Origin: Ruminococcus sp. OA3
Lineage (GTDB): Bacteria; Bacillota; Clostridia; Lachnospirales; Lachnospiraceae
Direction: 5' to 3'
Assembly (NCBI RefSeq): GCF_022440845.1
Contig: NZ_JAKNTO010000001.1
Coordinates: 3,224,001 to 3,288,000 of the forward strand
DNA length: 64,000 bases
A program made the translations under genes and the position numbers. The notes below the pieces were generated by a model that saw only the letters and a list, made by a program, of their open reading frames with translations, was not told the DNA's origin and did no database searches. This document shows, piece by piece, positions 35,563-43,788 of the stretch; position 1 is the stretch's first letter, and the number at the start of each line of letters is the position of its first letter.

Positions 35563-36318
35563 TTACATTTCAATATCCAGTTCTACCGGACAATGATCAG
35601 AGCCCATAATGTCCGTGTGAATCTTTGCATCTCTCAGGTACTGTTCCAGATCCTCGGATACGCAGAAGTAATCAATCCGCCATCCGGCGTTCTTCTCTCT
35701 GGCTTTAAATCGGTAGGACCACCAGGAATACACCTGTTCCTTCTCAGGATAAAAATAACGAAACGTATCAATGAATCCATGTTGCAGAAGTTTCGAGAAT
35801 TTTTCTCTCTCCTCATCAGTAAAACCGGCATTCTTTCTGTTTGTCTTAGGATTCTTCAAATCAATCTCCCGATGCGCAACATTTAAATCACCGCAAAAGA
35901 TGACCGGTTTCTTTCCTTTGAGTTCTGAAAGATATTTCAAAAAAGCGTCCTCCCATTCCATCCGATAGGGAAGCCGCGCTAATTCACTCTGCGAATTCGG
36001 TGTATAGACAGTGACCAGGTAGTATTTCTCATATTCCAGCGTTATGACACGCCCTTCCTGATCATGTTCTTCTGTCCCGATTCCATAAGTAACCGACAAT
36101 GGTTCCTCTTTCGTAAACACTGCCGTCCCGGAGTAACCTTTTTTCTTTGCATAATTCCAATATTGATAATAACCCGGAAGATCCAGTTCAATCTGCCCTT
36201 CCTGCAGTTTGCTTTCCTGTATACAGAAGATATCGCCGTCGAGCTGTGCAAAAATATCAAGAAAACCTTTATTCACACATGCTCTAAGTCCGTTTACATT
36301 CCAAGAAATCAGTTTCAT
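35563..36318 (-). CDS. xth: Exodeoxyribonuclease III
   Basis: 251-aa AP endonuclease/3'-5' exonuclease for base-excision repair. Motifs: [24 protein letters not shown] (metal Glu), [23 protein letters not shown] and [12 protein letters not shown] with the catalytic His. Length and spacing match ExoA/Xth. The start ATG 36318 has GGAGG 5 nt upstream; the frame from 36330 begins before that RBS. The GH13 gene starts right after its stop. The leader contains a repeat fragment. Confidence 0.96.
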   Translation of the reverse strand: MKLISWNVNGLRACVNKGFLDIFAQLDGDIFCIQESKLQEGQIELDLPGYYQYWNYAKKKGYSGTAVFTKEEPLSVTYGIGTEEHDQEGRVITLEYEKYYLVTVYTPNSQSELARLPYRMEWEDAFLKYLSELKGKKPVIFCGDLNVAHREIDLKNPKTNRKNAGFTDEEREKFSKLLQHGFIDTFRYFYPEKEQVYSWWSYRFKAREKNAGWRIDYFCVSEDLEQYLRDAKIHTDIMGSDHCPVELDIEM

Positions 36319-36337
36319 GATGACCTCCATTTTCCAT

Positions 36338-36402
36338 GTTGTCTATATGATTGCGGGAGCAATCTGTGGGTATCATGGAATCAAATTGCCTTTGACCCCA
36401 AC
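36338..36402. repeat. Shortened relative of the 39138-39338 element
   Basis: On the minus strand the sequence begins GATGTTGGGGTCAAAGG and, after an unlike middle, ends GATTGCTCCCGCAATC, matching two separate blocks of the larger element. It lies in the exonuclease III leader, and its first base is about 12 nt after a TATACT box, as in the ilvE case. It looks like an internally deleted or diverged copy. Confidence 0.55.
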
Positions 36403-36448
36403 ATCGATAATTAGGTATAGTATACCACAAAAACCTCATCACTTAGAA

Positions 36449-37912
36449 TTATTTTTCAATTATTTCAAACATTGAAAGCGAATCATCGGATGGTCCATGA
36501 AAATGGCATCCCCATCTCCGATACATCTCCACCGCATTCCATATTTCGTCGCTCAGACGCTCTCCCGGATATACCAGGGGGATACCCGGCGGATACGGTG
36601 CGATCAATTCTCCGGCAATTTTCCCTCTGGCCATCTCCCAGGGCACCTCTCTCACAACCGAAAAATAGGCTTCTCTTGGTGTCAGCACCATCTCTGTTTC
36701 AGGCAAACCGGTCGGATCAGTTTCCCGGCCTGTATACTCCAGCGGTTGTTCTGCAATATCCGTAAGCGCCGCAAGAAAGCGCCGGATATCTTCCCGTGTA
36801 TTTGCATGGGTAATGATCGCCAGTACATTTTTTTCATCGGCCAGCTCCAGTTCTATCCTGTGTTCCTCCATAAGCCTGCGTTTCAGCTCATAACCGCTGC
36901 TGTGCCCGCAGCGTATAACGACACGTGTGCCGTCTATCCCCTGTACTCCGTATTTTCCGGTAATTCCATTGTTCATGCAGAACATACCGGGGATCTGTCT
37001 GATTCCTTCCTTTAACTCATCACTCAGAGCCAGGGACTTTTCCATCATATCCTCGCCCTGCGATGCCAGTTCATAACGCGCCGCATCGAGGGACGCCATC
37101 AGCAGATAAGAAGGGCTTGTGCTCTGGACCAGTTTCAAGGCACGTTCCACACGTCGTTCGTCCACCCTGCCTGTGCCGATATGCAGTACAGAACTCTGTG
37201 TCAGCGCTCCTGTTACTTTATGGAAGCTCTGAACACACATGTCTGCCCCCTGGGTTAACGCTCCATCCGGCAGTTTATCAGAAAAATACAGATGCCCCCC
37301 ATGTGCCTCGTCAACCAGGAGAAGGGTTCCGTTTTCATGACATATGTCCGCTATTTGTTTTAAATTACTTGTCAGGCCATAATAATTCGGGCTCACCAGA
37401 AACACAGCTTTACAATCGGGATGCTCCATTAATTTCTCCTCTACCGTCTGCTGCAGGACTCCTCCATAGATGCCCTCCTCGCCGATCCATTCCGGCATCA
37501 TATACACAGGCTTTGCCCCTGATAAAATGATGCCTTCCAGTACAGATTTGTGAACATTCCGGGGAAGCAGGATTTTTTCCCCTTCCCGGAGGACAGCGAG
37601 AATCATGGCTTCATTTCCACAGGTCGAACCATTGATCAGAAAATAACTTTTTTTGGCACCATAGAGGTCAGCCATGAGTTCCTGCGACTCCAGGATCACC
37701 CCTGACGGCTGATGCAGGTCGTCAAGACCAGTCGCCTCTGTCAGATCATACCGCAAAAAACCACATTCTTCCTCAGACAGCCACCGTCTGCTCACTCCGC
37801 GCTCGAAGCGGTGACCCGGGATGCAAAAATATGCAGGCCTGTCCTCCTGATACTGCTTCAGCGCGTCCACAAGCGGGGTTCTGTCCTGTTTTCTGTTGTA
37901 TTCTTTTTTCAT
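36449..37912 (-). CDS. Orn/Lys/Arg decarboxylase family (SpeA-type)
   Basis: 487-aa fold-I PLP decarboxylase of the lysine/ornithine/arginine group in the shorter Gram-positive form. Motifs: PAYFCIPGHRFERG, SYFLINGSTCGNEAMI, LLVDEAHGGHLYF and the PLP Lys in QSFHKVTGALTQSSVLH (near 220). The C-terminal part has APYPPGIPLVYPGE. It makes cadaverine, putrescine or agmatine; SpeA-like arginine decarboxylase is most common in this subgroup. The start ATG 37912 has AAGGAA 6 nt upstream; the frame extends to 37981 but crosses the ilvE terminator. Confidence 0.92.
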   Translation of the reverse strand: MKKEYNRKQDRTPLVDALKQYQEDRPAYFCIPGHRFERGVSRRWLSEEECGFLRYDLTEATGLDDLHQPSGVILESQELMADLYGAKKSYFLINGSTCGNEAMILAVLREGEKILLPRNVHKSVLEGIILSGAKPVYMMPEWIGEEGIYGGVLQQTVEEKLMEHPDCKAVFLVSPNYYGLTSNLKQIADICHENGTLLLVDEAHGGHLYFSDKLPDGALTQGADMCVQSFHKVTGALTQSSVLHIGTGRVDERRVERALKLVQSTSPSYLLMASLDAARYELASQGEDMMEKSLALSDELKEGIRQIPGMFCMNNGITGKYGVQGIDGTRVVIRCGHSSGYELKRRLMEEHRIELELADEKNVLAIITHANTREDIRRFLAALTDIAEQPLEYTGRETDPTGLPETEMVLTPREAYFSVVREVPWEMARGKIAGELIAPYPPGIPLVYPGERLSDEIWNAVEMYRRWGCHFHGPSDDSLSMFEIIEK

Positions 37913-37953
37913 AATCTGTTCCTTTCTGCCATGACAGCTCCGGACAAATATCA

Positions 37954-37990
37954 TAAGAAAAGGAGACACCGCACGTTCCATGTGTCTCCC
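37954..37990 (-). terminator. Terminator of ilvE
   Basis: Stem GGAGACAC/GTGTCTCC with an internal loop of about 12 nt, followed on the minus strand by TTTTCTTATG, 35 nt after the ilvE stop. Confidence 0.75.
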
Positions 37991-38025
37991 TGCCTTATTA
38001 TTCTTCTATTTTAGCCCTGACGCTG

Positions 38026-39090
38026 TCAGCAGACTTCCACTGTCCAGTTATACCGGTCTTCTTCGTCGCCCCACTGAATCCCCGTCAGATAATCATACAG
38101 TTTCTGTGTCAGGTCACCTGTCTTAAAATCATTGACTGTAACTTTATCATCTTTATAGACGAACTCCCCAACCGGAGATATGACTGCTGCTGTTCCTGTT
38201 CCGAATGCCTCTTCCAGGGTACCTTCATGTCCGGCCTTCATCAGGTCCTCAACAGAAAGTTTTGTTTCATTTACTTTATATCCCCAGTCTTTCAGGATAT
38301 GAAGGATGGAATCTCTCGTAACGCCGGGAAGGACCGTTCCTTCGATCGGTGCTGTATAGATCTCTCCATTGATCTTGAACATGATATTCATCGTTCCGAC
38401 TTCTTCCACATACTTTCTTTCCACACCGTCAAGCCACAGCACCTGTGCACATCCCTGTTCTTCGGCCTTCACCTGTCCGAGAATAGATGCTGCATAATTC
38501 CCACCGCATTTTGTAAAGCCGGTTCCGCCTTTTACAGCACGCACAAGTTCATCTTCCACCAGAATACGCACCGGATTCACACCTTCCGCATAATATGCAC
38601 CTACTGGTGTACAGATAATAACAAATTTATAGGAGTTTGCCATGTGAACTCCCAGAGAAGACTCCGTGGCAAACATAAACGGACGAATATACAGTGATGT
38701 CTCCGGCTCTGACGGAACCCAGTCACGTTCCACACATACCAGTTCTTCCACTGCCTCCACAAACATGTCTTCCGGAAACGCCGGCATACACAGTCTTGCA
38801 TTAGAATTGATCATACGCCTGGCATTCATCTCCGGGCGGAACAGCTGAATTTTTCCGTTCTTTGTGCGGTATGCCTTCATTCCCTCAAATGTCTCCTGTG
38901 CATAGTGCAGGGCCACGCACGCAGGGTCCAGAAGCATTGGCCCATGCGGTACGATCCTGGCATCATGCCATTCATTTTCTCTGTCCCAGTCCATGACAAA
39001 CATATAATCTGTCATATATTTTCCAAAACCAAGTTTCGTCTGATCCGGTTTCTCCTTTAACTTTTCACGTTTCTCAAATTTGATATCCAT
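38026..39090 (-). CDS. ilvE: Branched-chain amino-acid aminotransferase
   Basis: 354-aa fold-IV aminotransferase interconverting Val, Leu, Ile and their 2-oxo acids. Motifs: HYAQETFEGMKAYRT, RPEMNARRM, PLP Lys in GGTGFTKCGGNYAASI (near residue 195), VEEVGTMNIMF, LPGVTRDSIL and EEAFGTGTAAVISPVG. It is the type II BCAT common in Firmicutes. Start ATG 39090 has GGAGG 8 nt upstream; the longer frame to 39129 is rejected. The transcript probably starts near 39344 and carries the MITE-like element in its leader. Confidence 0.95.
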   Translation of the reverse strand: MDIKFEKREKLKEKPDQTKLGFGKYMTDYMFVMDWDRENEWHDARIVPHGPMLLDPACVALHYAQETFEGMKAYRTKNGKIQLFRPEMNARRMINSNARLCMPAFPEDMFVEAVEELVCVERDWVPSEPETSLYIRPFMFATESSLGVHMANSYKFVIICTPVGAYYAEGVNPVRILVEDELVRAVKGGTGFTKCGGNYAASILGQVKAEEQGCAQVLWLDGVERKYVEEVGTMNIMFKINGEIYTAPIEGTVLPGVTRDSILHILKDWGYKVNETKLSVEDLMKAGHEGTLEEAFGTGTAAVISPVGEFVYKDDKVTVNDFKTGDLTQKLYDYLTGIQWGDEEDRYNWTVEVC

Positions 39091-39137
39091 TGTACTGTCC
39101 TCCCCGGGATGGTAAAGTCTGTATCCCATTTATTTAC

Positions 39138-39338
39138 TGATGCCAGGGTCAAAAGGTCAAATACCGTTCATGCTTGCATGATAAGGCATTTGATCTTGGG
39201 ACCCGCTAAACATGAGGAAGAAGCGATTTACGCAGTAAATCAGCGGATTCCGAATGTTTACAGGATTGCGGGAGCACGAAGTGCGGAGCAAGCCGTAGGC
39301 ATCAATTGGGGGCAAAAGACCTTTTGACCCCAACATCA
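39138..39338. mobile_element. MITE-like element with terminal inverted repeats
   Basis: About 201 bp with imperfect 21-bp ends: left TGATGCC-A-GGGTCAAAAGGTC, right its near reverse complement ending TTTTGACCCCAACATCA. It is flanked on both sides by TTTAC (39133-39137 and 39339-39343), the expected 5-bp target duplication. No transposase is encoded. A 60-codon frame inside it on the minus strand is probably not a gene. It lies between the ilvE promoter and ilvE. A related fragment is at 36338-36402. Confidence 0.75.
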
Positions 39339-39350
39339 TTTACTTCATAT

Positions 39351-39379
39351 AGTATAAAACTGTGTTTCCCATCCGTCAA
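39351..39379 (-). promoter_or_regulatory. Sigma-A promoter of ilvE upstream of the element
   Basis: On the minus strand TTGACG (39374-39379), 17-nt spacer, TATACT (39351-39356). The expected start near 39344 lies just outside the MITE-like element, giving ilvE a leader of about 255 nt. The gene-free stretch 39091-39519 holds this promoter, the element, a palindromic repeat and the upstream region of the DUF1292 gene. Confidence 0.75.
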
Positions 39380-39400
39380 TATCTATTACTGAAATATTAA

Positions 39401-39447
39401 TATCTATTCAGGACAGCTTATCTTCTTCCGCCGTCCCGAACAGTTAC
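39401..39447. repeat. Intergenic palindromic repeat, copy b
   Basis: Arms CTATTCAGGACAGC and its near-complement GCCGTCCCGAACAGTTAC face each other across about 12 nt, forming a hairpin. The same arms occur at 44639-44690 and partly at 10244-10271. It lies between the divergent ilvE and DUF1292 promoters. Confidence 0.6.
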
Positions 39448-39519
39448 AAATATTATTTGCTTTTATGGCGGCTATCTGGTAAAGTAGTCTTATAAAAACA
39501 CAGGAAAGAGGTATAATCC

Positions 39520-39888
39520 ATGGGAAATCAAAACGACGATGTCTGCAGCGGAAATTGTGACTGCTGCGGTTCTGATTGTGATTCTTCAATCCAGCCGGGC
39601 GATACAACTGTCACCCTGACACTGGATGATGACAGCACGATAGAATGCGCTGTTCTGACCACATACAAAGTTGAGGACAAGGAGTATATTGCGCTGCTTC
39701 CGCTTGATGAAAATGGTCAAAACACCGACGGTGAAGTTTTTCTTTATCGCTTCACTGAAGATGAAAACGGTCAGCCAATGCTCGACAACATCATGGATGA
39801 TGATGAATACGAAGCTGCTGCCGATGCATTCGATGAACTGCTCGACAAGGCAGAATACGATGAAATCGTAGACGGCGAAGAATTATAA
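39520..39888 (+). CDS. DUF1292 protein with Cys-rich N-terminus
   Basis: 122-aa very acidic protein. Residues about 28-115 (LTLDDDSTIECAVLTTYKVEDKEYIALLPLD) match the DUF1292 family of small Firmicute proteins of unknown function. Unlike usual members, the first 21 residues hold five cysteines (positions 9, 13, 15, 16, 20), which could bind a metal. GAAAGAGG lies upstream of the ATG. It is a single-gene unit ended by a strong terminator. Confidence 0.85.
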   Translation: MGNQNDDVCSGNCDCCGSDCDSSIQPGDTTVTLTLDDDSTIECAVLTTYKVEDKEYIALLPLDENGQNTDGEVFLYRFTEDENGQPMLDNIMDDDEYEAAADAFDELLDKAEYDEIVDGEEL

Positions 39889-39905
39889 TCTGAGTTTAAC
39901 AGACG

Positions 39906-39946
39906 ACAGACCGCATGCCCGAACTTTCAGCATGCGGTCTGTTTTT
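39906..39946 (+). terminator. Terminator of the DUF1292 gene
   Basis: 13-bp perfect stem ACAGACCGCATGC with an 11-nt loop, followed by TTTTT. It also lies right after the convergent dut stop but lacks a T-tract on that side. Confidence 0.85.
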
Positions 39947-40466
39947 ACTGTAAAGTTCCGGATGTACTTCCGAAACCACCATTGCGCGCCTCCGTCACAT
40001 CATCATCCCATGTGATTCCGTATTCCACAAAAATCCCCTGCATAAAGCCGTCTCCCGTCTTTATCTCAATGGTCTTCTCCTCGTTGGAATCATTCGTGAT
40101 CTTGGAAAAAATATGTCCCTCATTATCAGAATAGAAATAGTCACTGTCAATGATGCCTACCGTATTATTCAGCTGGAGGCGGTACTTGAAACCCAATCCG
40201 CTTCTGGGATACAGCTTCAGCACCCAGCCGTTTTCCATTTCTGCGTGTATTCCAGTGGGAATACGGATGGTCTCTCCCGGCTTTAACGTAAAAGTCAGCG
40301 GACTGAAAAAATCATAGCCGGCGCTGCCTGCCGTCGCCCTGCGCGGAAGTCTGATATTCTCATATACGCTCTTCGCCTCTTCTGGATCGGATCCGGAAAA
40401 CGTATCCAGCCACCCCTCTGTAAACTGCTTCAAACTAACCTTGCCGAATCTCGCAATTTTTTTCAT
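39945..40466 (-). CDS. dut: dUTPase-family nucleotide hydrolase
   Basis: 173-aa trimeric dUTPase-type protein. Motifs: ATAGSAGYDFFSP (motif 1), YPRSGLGFKYRLQLNNTVGI (motif 2 and 3 region), IIDSDYFYSDNEG with the catalytic Asp, and a Gly-rich C-terminal NGGFGSTSG (motif 5). It hydrolyses dUTP to dUMP, possibly dCTP as well. It has an N-terminal extension of about 45 residues. Start ATG 40466 has GGAGG 10 nt upstream. It follows nrdG by 19 nt, joining two steps of deoxynucleotide supply. Confidence 0.85.
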   Translation of the reverse strand: MKKIARFGKVSLKQFTEGWLDTFSGSDPEEAKSVYENIRLPRRATAGSAGYDFFSPLTFTLKPGETIRIPTGIHAEMENGWVLKLYPRSGLGFKYRLQLNNTVGIIDSDYFYSDNEGHIFSKITNDSNEEKTIEIKTGDGFMQGIFVEYGITWDDDVTEARNGGFGSTSGTLQ

Positions 40467-40485
40467 GTCAAACTTTCCTCCACTT

Positions 40486-40980
40486 TTAATCAGCCGTATG
40501 CAGCACAATTTTCCCAGCATCCAGTGATTTTTTTACATCTATCACTCTCTGGTTGGCGCTGCCTTTCCATTTCAGCGACGTATCTTTCCTGTCAGACTCG
40601 AATTCTCCATCCACCAGTACATCCAGGTAATTTACGATCTCTTCAAGTTTTACAAACTCCCACAGCCCACCGGTGTACAACCAGATCGTCTTGTCCGGAA
40701 ATTTACTGCGGATTTCTTTGGCCAGCTCCGTCACCTCCGTGATATTGTTGACATGCAGCGGATCACCCCCGCTGAATGTAATCCCTGATACGTACGGTTT
40801 TTCCAGCTGCAAAAACAGTTCCTGTTTCGCAGACTCATCAAAAGGTATACCGCCGTTCGGGTCCCAGGTCTGCGGATTCTGGCAGTCCCTGCAGCAATGA
40901 GAACAACCCGATACCCACAAGACAACGCGCAGTCCGTCACCGTTGAGCATATCATCTTTTGTAATATTATGATATCGCAT
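40486..40980 (-). CDS. nrdG: Anaerobic ribonucleotide-reductase activating protein
   Basis: 164-aa radical-SAM activase that installs the glycyl radical on NrdD. The cluster motif is SGCSHCCRDCQNPQTW (CxxxCxxC, about residues 26-33), with ITFSGGDPLH and the later LDVLVDGEF that fit NrdG. NrdD is usually encoded next to it but is not within the window. Downstream gene is dut. GAGGGAAG precedes the ATG. Confidence 0.93.
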   Translation of the reverse strand: MRYHNITKDDMLNGDGLRVVLWVSGCSHCCRDCQNPQTWDPNGGIPFDESAKQELFLQLEKPYVSGITFSGGDPLHVNNITEVTELAKEIRSKFPDKTIWLYTGGLWEFVKLEEIVNYLDVLVDGEFESDRKDTSLKWKGSANQRVIDVKKSLDAGKIVLHTAD

Positions 40981-41007
40981 GTATCTTCCCTCTTTTTCAA
41001 ACTAAAC

Positions 41008-41035
41008 GGACATGTCTGCTGACGCAGACATGTCC
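41008..41035. repeat. Perfect 12-bp hairpin between pnp and nrdG
   Basis: GGACATGTCTGC, a 4-nt loop, and its exact complement. A second imperfect hairpin (GATTGC...GCAATC, about 41048-41080) lies next to it. Neither has a clear T-run. They may end pnp mRNA or protect its 3' end. Confidence 0.55.
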
Positions 41036-41104
41036 AATCATAAAAGTCGATTGCTCCGCGCTCACGCGCTCACGCAATCCCCTCTTATATCTGTTTCTGA
41101 TTGT

Positions 41105-43201
41105 TTATTTTGCTTCTTCCGGAACGTCCTTGATGCTGAAGCTGATTCTGCCCATCTTGTCTTTTCCGAGGCAGACTACCTTAACAATATCTCCAAGTGT
41201 CAGAACGTCTTCCACACGGTTGATTCGCTCTTTTGCTATTTTGGAAATATGCACCATGCCTTCTTTTCCAGGAGCAAACTCAAGGAACGCTCCGAATTCT
41301 TTAATGCTGACAACTTTTCCTACGAAAATCTGTCCGGCTTCAAAATCTGTTGTAATGATTTTGATATATTCAAGCGCTTTATTCATCGCATCCTGCTCAA
41401 CGCCGCAGATAGATACCGCACCGTCGTCTGCGATATCAATTTTAACGCCTGTTTCTTCGATAATCGCATTGATGGTCTTTCCGCGTTGTCCTACCACATC
41501 ACCGATCTTTGCAGGATCGATCTGAATCTGAATAATCTTCGGTGCATAAGGACCTACACTCTCCCGCGGTTTTGCGATGCATGGTTCCATGATCTCTGTC
41601 AGGATAAACTCCCTTGCCTCTTTTGTTTTAGCGATTGCCTCTTCAATGATCGGACGCGTCAGACCATGGATTTTAATATCCATCTGAATTGCCGTAATAC
41701 CGTCATGTGTTCCGGCAACCTTAAAGTCCATATCACCGAAAAAGTCTTCCAGACCCTGAATATCTGTCAACACCAGATAATCATCATCCGTATCTCCAGT
41801 CACCAGTCCCGTGGATATCCCTGCAACCGGTTTTTTAATCGGAACGCCCGCCGCCATCAAAGACATGGAGGATGCACAGATACTTGCCTGCGATGTGGAT
41901 CCGTTTGATTCAAACGTCTCAGATACCGTACGGATTGCATACGGGAATTCTTCTACTGACGGCAATACCGGCAGCAGTGCTCTTTCAGCCAGTGCCCCAT
42001 GACCAATCTCACGGCGTCCCGGGCCTCTGGATGGTTTTGTCTCACCGACCGAATAGGACGGGAAGTTGTAGTGATGCATATATCTCTTTGAAGTTTCAAA
42101 CTCATCAAGACCATCAATCCGCTGTGCCTCAGACATCGGCGCGAGCGTCGTGACGGTACAGATCTGCGTCTGTCCGCGTGTGAACATCGCGGAACCGTGA
42201 ACCCTCGGAATCAGATCAGTCTCAGCAGACAATTTACGAATTTCTGTGATCGCTCTTCCGTCCGGACGTTTATGATCCTTTAAGATCATTTTGCGGACGG
42301 TCTTTTTCTGATACTGATATACAGCCTCGTCCAGAACTGCCAGCCACTCTTCATTCTCGGCAAATGCCTCGGTAAGTTTGTCTTTGATCTGACGGATATT
42401 CTCTTCTCTCACCTGTTTCTCGTCTGTAAATACAGCCTCCTCCATTGCAGCTGGAGGTACGATTTCCTTAATCGCTGCAAACAGTTCTTCCGGAACCGCA
42501 CAGCTCTCATATGTGTGTTTTTCTTTACCGCATTCAGCTACGATCTGATCAATAAATCCGATGATCTCCTGATTAATCTCATGTGCTTTAAAGATCGCAT
42601 CGATCATCACCGCTTCCGGAATCTCATTCGCTCCGGCTTCAATCATGATGACTTTGTCCCTTGTGGAGGCAACCGTCAGCTGAAGATCTGAGATGTCCTT
42701 TTGTCCAAGACTCGGGTTGATAATGAACTCTCCGTCGAGCATACCGATCTGTGTCGCCGCACACGGTCCGTCAAACGGAATATCAGAAATACAGGTTGCG
42801 ATCGCAGAACCCAGCATCGCAGGGATCTCCGGATTACAGTCCGGATCTACCGACATTACAAGATTGCTCAGAGTCACATCATTTCTGTAGTCCTTCGGAA
42901 ACAGCGGACGCATCGGACGGTCAATCACACGTGATGTCAATGTCGCATGCTCGCTCGCTTTTCCCTCTCTCTTGTTGAATCCGCCTGGAATCTTACCTAC
43001 GGCATACTGCTTCTCTTCATACTCCACACTGAGCGGAAAGAAATCGATTCCTTCTCTCGGCTTATCCGATGCAGTAGCCGTTGAGAGAACCGTCGTATCC
43101 CCGTAATGCATAAATGCCGCGCCGTTTGCCTGTTTTGCAACTCTGTCGATATCTACGGTCAGAGTTCTGCCAGCCAGCTCCATTGAAAAACTTTTGTACA
43201 T
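41105..43201 (-). CDS. pnp: Polynucleotide phosphorylase
   Basis: 698-aa 3'-5' phosphorolytic exoribonuclease of RNA turnover. Two RNase PH domains (about 10-140 and 315-540; GGTREGIDFFP-like AREGIDFFPLSVEYEEK, GRREIGHGALAERAL, DIQGLEDFFGDMDFKVAGT), then KH (IIQIQIDPAKIGDVVGQRGKT, near 560) and S1 (GQIFVGKVVSIKEFGAFLEF, near 625) domains, ending just after S1. The rpsO gene precedes it, the universal order. AAGGAG lies 8 nt before the ATG. Confidence 0.97.
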   Translation of the reverse strand: MYKSFSMELAGRTLTVDIDRVAKQANGAAFMHYGDTTVLSTATASDKPREGIDFFPLSVEYEEKQYAVGKIPGGFNKREGKASEHATLTSRVIDRPMRPLFPKDYRNDVTLSNLVMSVDPDCNPEIPAMLGSAIATCISDIPFDGPCAATQIGMLDGEFIINPSLGQKDISDLQLTVASTRDKVIMIEAGANEIPEAVMIDAIFKAHEINQEIIGFIDQIVAECGKEKHTYESCAVPEELFAAIKEIVPPAAMEEAVFTDEKQVREENIRQIKDKLTEAFAENEEWLAVLDEAVYQYQKKTVRKMILKDHKRPDGRAITEIRKLSAETDLIPRVHGSAMFTRGQTQICTVTTLAPMSEAQRIDGLDEFETSKRYMHHYNFPSYSVGETKPSRGPGRREIGHGALAERALLPVLPSVEEFPYAIRTVSETFESNGSTSQASICASSMSLMAAGVPIKKPVAGISTGLVTGDTDDDYLVLTDIQGLEDFFGDMDFKVAGTHDGITAIQMDIKIHGLTRPIIEEAIAKTKEAREFILTEIMEPCIAKPRESVGPYAPKIIQIQIDPAKIGDVVGQRGKTINAIIEETGVKIDIADDGAVSICGVEQDAMNKALEYIKIITTDFEAGQIFVGKVVSIKEFGAFLEFAPGKEGMVHISKIAKERINRVEDVLTLGDIVKVVCLGKDKMGRISFSIKDVPEEAK

Positions 43202-43247
43202 ATTCTTTTCTCCTTATAAACTTATTGACAAAACTTCTCCCGAAACA

Positions 43248-43283
43248 ACTGAAAAGAACACTCCGCTAAATATGCTTTTCAGT
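43248..43283 (-). promoter_or_regulatory. Stem-loop in the pnp leader
   Basis: ACTGAAAAG and CTTTTCAGT form a 9-bp inverted repeat with an 18-nt loop, about 50 nt before the pnp ATG. pnp leaders often carry a processed stem-loop used in autoregulation; that role here is inference. Confidence 0.4.
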
Positions 43284-43337
43284 GGTCTCGGACAGTCACA
43301 GTTTTGCCGATTTTCATGATCCGTTACTGTTTTCTTA

Positions 43338-43365
43338 CAGAAACGGGGCGGAAATCATCCGCCCC
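43338..43365 (-). terminator. Terminator of rpsO
   Basis: GGGGCGG/CCGCCCC 7-bp stem with a 7-nt loop followed on the minus strand by GTTTCTG; 14 nt after the rpsO stop. Read-through into pnp is common in this gene pair. Confidence 0.65.
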
Positions 43366-43378
43366 CCTTTATAACCTA

Positions 43379-43645
43379 TTATTTTCTGATTCCTAATCTT
43401 TCAATCAAATTACGGTATCTTTCAATGTCGGTTTTCTTCAAGTAATCCAGCAGACCTCTTCTCTGACCTACCATTTTCAGAAGACCTCTTCTGGAATGAT
43501 GATCTTTATGATGCTCCTTCAGATGCTCTGTCAGTTCCTGGATTCTTGCTGTCAGAATTGCAACCTGTACTTCCGGTGAACCGGTGTCGCCAGGTGTTCT
43601 GGCATATTCATTCATAATTGCCTGTTTCTTTTCTTTTGAAATCAT
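43379..43645 (-). CDS. rpsO: 30S ribosomal protein S15
   Basis: 88-aa primary 16S-rRNA-binding protein. The sequence [59 protein letters not shown] and [14 protein letters not shown] is the canonical family pattern at normal length. Start ATG 43645 has AAGGAGG 6 nt upstream; the frame extends to 43687 without another RBS. Confidence 0.98.
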   Translation of the reverse strand: MISKEKKQAIMNEYARTPGDTGSPEVQVAILTARIQELTEHLKEHHKDHHSRRGLLKMVGQRRGLLDYLKKTDIERYRNLIERLGIRK

Positions 43646-43735
43646 GTTTTTCCTCCTTGATTTTAATAAACGCCTCAGATTAAGCAATGGTTGGAGATTC
43701 CGATTCCTGAATCCGGGCTGATTTCATACTCATCC

Positions 43736-43764
43736 AGTATAGCATACCGCGGTGTGGATGTAAA
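43736..43764 (-). promoter_or_regulatory. Promoter of rpsO
   Basis: On the minus strand TTTACA (43759-43764), 17 nt, TATACT (43736-43741). The leader of about 85 nt contains GATTC/GAATC hairpin sequences (about 43696-43714) that could be an S15 autoregulatory site. Confidence 0.7.
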
Positions 43765-43788
43765 TACTTTTTTTGCCACGGCAAGGCG

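Noticed and set aside
39157-39339. 60-codon frame on the minus strand inside the MITE-like element
   Set aside because: It spans the terminal repeat, has no RBS, and is explained by the element itself.
41012-41908. Plus-strand frame of 298 codons
   Set aside because: It is the antisense shadow of pnp with no RBS or recognisable motifs.
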